Source: Clostridia bacterium
GTDB lineage: Bacteria; Aerophobota; Aerophobia; Aerophobales; AE-B3A
Assembly (NCBI GenBank): GCA_030610745.1
Contig: JAUWRC010000093.1
Location: 1-5,982 of the forward strand
Length of the DNA: 5,982 bases
Reading direction: 5' to 3'
Positions 3,988 through 5,982 of this stretch are shown here, one piece after another. The notes beneath the pieces were generated by a model. It searched no databases, had not been told where the DNA came from, and saw nothing but the letters and a program-made list of their open reading frames with translations. Position 1 is the stretch's first letter. The number at the start of each line of letters is the position of its first letter. Position numbers and translations under genes: made by a program.

Positions 3988-5982
3988 TGTTCTAGAACCA
4001 CCTTTTCTTTTTCAGCCATGTCGATGTTATGGCAGAAGTCCATAAAAAGAGAATATTCCTCAGGCTCAATTCTTTGAATAGGTAGTGAGAAGCTGCGAGT
4101 AACCTTGAGAGCCTCATTTTCCAGTGAGTAGGTGACTGAATAATTGCCGAACCCAGTTTCAATAGATACATCTTCAGGTAGATTATCCACTACATATCCG
4201 GAAGGAAGATAAAATTCATACTCATCAACGGTGAGTTGAGGGACACTGATGAGGAGCGGATAAATTCTCTCTACTCTAGCTATATAGCTCTCAATAAGAG
4301 CCAGAGGGTTGATAATAGGCTCAAAGAATAGCTGAGCATCCATCTTTGAAGCAAACCCAGAAGCTGCACAAATAAAGTTAACTGTTAAAGGAGAGGCATG
4401 GTTTTCTAGCTCTAAAAATTCAATTTTCTCAGCTTTAACTCCTCTAATCATATCATTCAAAATTATCTCATAGACTGTCTTTCGCAGACTGGTATCTAAA
4501 CTAATAAAATGCTCTCGGTAAACACTTGCGTAAATGCCAAAGTAGCGCTGCCACCCTGAACACTGGATATCCCCCTGCGAAGTCAGCTCTATATCTAATT
4601 TGGATTGAAGCAGCTTTTTATCAGGGGGAATCTTCAGACTTTCTAAACCTGCATCCATATCAGATAGAACCAATACCTTAGCCTCTCTCATATCCCAGGT
4701 CACCTCTCCCAGGGCTAAATAACGCCTGGAATTATCCAGGTATAGACCTGGTATATCTTTTTCCTCTACCCAGACCAGGGCATGGTCAAAAAGGTAGATG
4801 GAGGGTTTTTCCCAATTTATATCTCCACTCCCAGTCGCTCGAGCCAGAATGATTTTTGATTCTACTCCTATTTGTTTAAGCATAGCCACTAATAAGACAG
4901 CAATATCAAGCTCAGAGCCGTATCCATTGAGTAAAGTCTCACTGGTTGGATAAGGAGAATCTTCTCTAAAGCCAAAATTTTTGATTTTGGTGTTAACATA
5001 ATAGTATATAGACTCCATCTTTTCCTGAAGAGATTCTTTATCCTGAGTAATCTCTTCCACTTTCTCTTTGAGGTAGCTGGTCTGCCTTGTCTTGCCAATT
5101 ATATTGCCTATAAACCACCGGCTGACCTCATCCCAGGTAGATAGGGTAGATATGCGTACTGATGGTATGACCTCGATTGTGGGCGGCATCCCTGGCTCTG
5201 GCACGAGTCCGGCCATTTTTTGCCTCTGCCAGATATAAGCTAGTCTGTTATCTTTTAGCTGTCTTACTTCAGGGGGTACATTCATATTCAAAAGCTCATA
5301 ATCGAGCTTCATATCCTGGGGAAATATGACTATGTATCGGGAAAGGTTCACCGGCTCATCATAGGCTTGAAAATAAAAGCGGATTGCGGAAAGATAATTG
5401 GTAAAAGGCGTTCCCCAGTTAATCTCTTTGGTATATTTAATTTCAATCACAGCATCATTCTCTAGACCCGGCATGGAGACCACCTTCGTGTTGTCCACAT
5501 CTTTTATGGAGGTGGCATCCAGAATTTTTCCATCGGGCCTATAAGTTCTTGCTCTGTTAATTTCACAGAGAGGAAGTTCGAGCTCTCCCCACTCTTCCCG
5601 TCCTTTTTCATCAAAAATTTTAATCAATTGGTGAACTGTATAGCTTAAGGTGGTGTCTTTGTTTACCTCAATAATCATATCATCTACCAGGTAGACAGAA
5701 GATGCCCTGGGGTAATCCGAAGCAGGGGGAGAATCCTGAATAATATCCTTAACATCTATCTGGAACTCGGCTGCATACCCTTTCTTATCTTCGAGGAAAT
5801 TTAAGTATTTTTTGAGCTTGAAATAACCAGGATTAAGTTCTAGACTCCTTGTCCAAAGGGAGAAGGCTTTCTCTTCTTTGTCTTGCCAGTGATTCAGATA
5901 TCCTAATTCTGAATAGCTCGGATAATAGTCAGGGCTGATTTCAGCTACTTCTCTATATATCTTGCCAGCCTTTTGGTACTCT
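3966..5982 (-). CDS. TPR-DUF3857-transglutaminase-like protein lacking the catalytic Cys, 5' partial
   Basis: The frame is open from the right edge (first full codon 5979-5981) to a TAG at 3966, giving 671 visible residues; the start is off-window. The ATG at 5678 (visible residue 102) is not the start: it has no ribosome binding site, and 101 in-frame codons upstream read as protein. Domains by visible residue: TPR-like helices 1-65 (for example YSELGYLNHWQDKEEKAF and SLELNPGY); a DUF3857-type beta domain about 90-285, with the family's R-x-x-x-PDGK feature at 144-152; a transglutaminase-like fold about 310-425; a C-terminal DUF3858-like beta domain about 580-665 (FYLPSGYVVDNLP). In the fold, the usual G-D-C-x-D is G-S-E-L-D (355-359), putting Glu357 (codon 4911-4913) at the nucleophile position, while His400 (FDHALVWV) and Asp416 (YLDNS) remain. 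It is therefore probably a non-catalytic binding or scaffold protein. Related proteins are usually exported; no signal peptide is visible here because the N-terminus is missing. The last six residues come from a tandem repeat. Confidence 0.87.
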   Translation of the reverse strand, partial: EYQKAGKIYREVAEISPDYYPSYSELGYLNHWQDKEEKAFSLWTRSLELNPGYFKLKKYLNFLEDKKGYAAEFQIDVKDIIQDSPPASDYPRASSVYLVDDMIIEVNKDTTLSYTVHQLIKIFDEKGREEWGELELPLCEINRARTYRPDGKILDATSIKDVDNTKVVSMPGLENDAVIEIKYTKEINWGTPFTNYLSAIRFYFQAYDEPVNLSRYIVIFPQDMKLDYELLNMNVPPEVRQLKDNRLAYIWQRQKMAGLVPEPGMPPTIEVIPSVRISTLSTWDEVSRWFIGNIIGKTRQTSYLKEKVEEITQDKESLQEKMESIYYYVNTKIKNFGFREDSPYPTSETLLNGYGSELDIAVLLVAMLKQIGVESKIILARATGSGDINWEKPSIYLFDHALVWVEEKDIPGLYLDNSRRYLALGEVTWDMREAKVLVLSDMDAGLESLKIPPDKKLLQSKLDIELTSQGDIQCSGWQRYFGIYASVYREHFISLDTSLRKTVYEIILNDMIRGVKAEKIEFLELENHASPLTVNFICAASGFASKMDAQLFFEPIINPLALIESYIARVERIYPLLISVPQLTVDEYEFYLPSGYVVDNLPEDVSIETGFGNYSVTYSLENEALKVTRSFSLPIQRIEPEEYSLFMDFCHNIDMAEKEKVVLEQRIAGSI

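Noticed and set aside
4889..5098. 69-codon open frame on the - strand within the TPR/DUF3857 gene
   Set aside because: Out-of-frame shadow. I also considered whether it showed a frameshift removing the Cys motif, but the main frame is intact on both sides.
5676..5678. ATG as the start of a 570-residue protein
   Set aside because: There is no Shine-Dalgarno upstream, and the frame is open for another 101 codons to the window edge with TPR and DUF3857 sequence.

Overview
This is a bacterial window, probably from an uncultured, environmental lineage, with A+T-leaning coding sequence (GC roughly 40-45% by eye). It has four protein-coding genes and one repeat-rich intergenic block. TGA is used as a stop, so the standard bacterial code fits. 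The intergenic block combines short heptamer arrays (GTTCGTA/GTTCATA-like and TATACGC-like) with a CCCCTCACC...CTCTCCCC-aca-GGGGAGAG palindrome. Repeats of this kind recur between genes in many metagenome-derived bacterial genomes, but I cannot assign a phylum.

Left side, + strand (2-2524): the 3' part of a large family GH35 beta-galactosidase. It enters the window already inside the catalytic barrel. It keeps both catalytic glutamates and has the long multi-domain layout of LacA-type enzymes: barrel, middle beta domains and two C-terminal jelly rolls. It converges on the minus-strand genes with only 34 bp between the stop codons.

Right side, - strand, read right to left: (1) a partial gene (5982-3966) encoding TPR repeats, a DUF3857-type beta domain, a transglutaminase-like fold and a DUF3858-like C-terminal domain. 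The catalytic cysteine position of its transglutaminase fold is a glutamate, although the His and Asp are kept. Its frame stays open to the window edge, so the first ATG in view (5678) is internal. (2) A 100-bp spacer made of repeats and a hairpin, which reaches into the 3' end of gene 1 and supplies its last six codons and stop. (3) A small four-helix membrane protein with an internal duplication, DUF350/YjfL-like (3865-3383). (4) A secreted, C-terminally membrane-anchored transglutaminase-like protein with an intact Cys-His-acid triad (3386-2559), overlapping gene 3 by an ATGA junction.

The main point of interest is the minus-strand cluster: a cysteine-less transglutaminase-fold protein with TPRs, a DUF350 membrane protein, and a catalytically plausible envelope transglutaminase or protease. 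Genes 3 and 4 look translationally coupled. Whether gene 1 is co-transcribed with them across the repeat block cannot be read from sequence alone. A joint function in envelope peptide or protein modification is inference. The GH35 gene is probably unrelated to the cluster.
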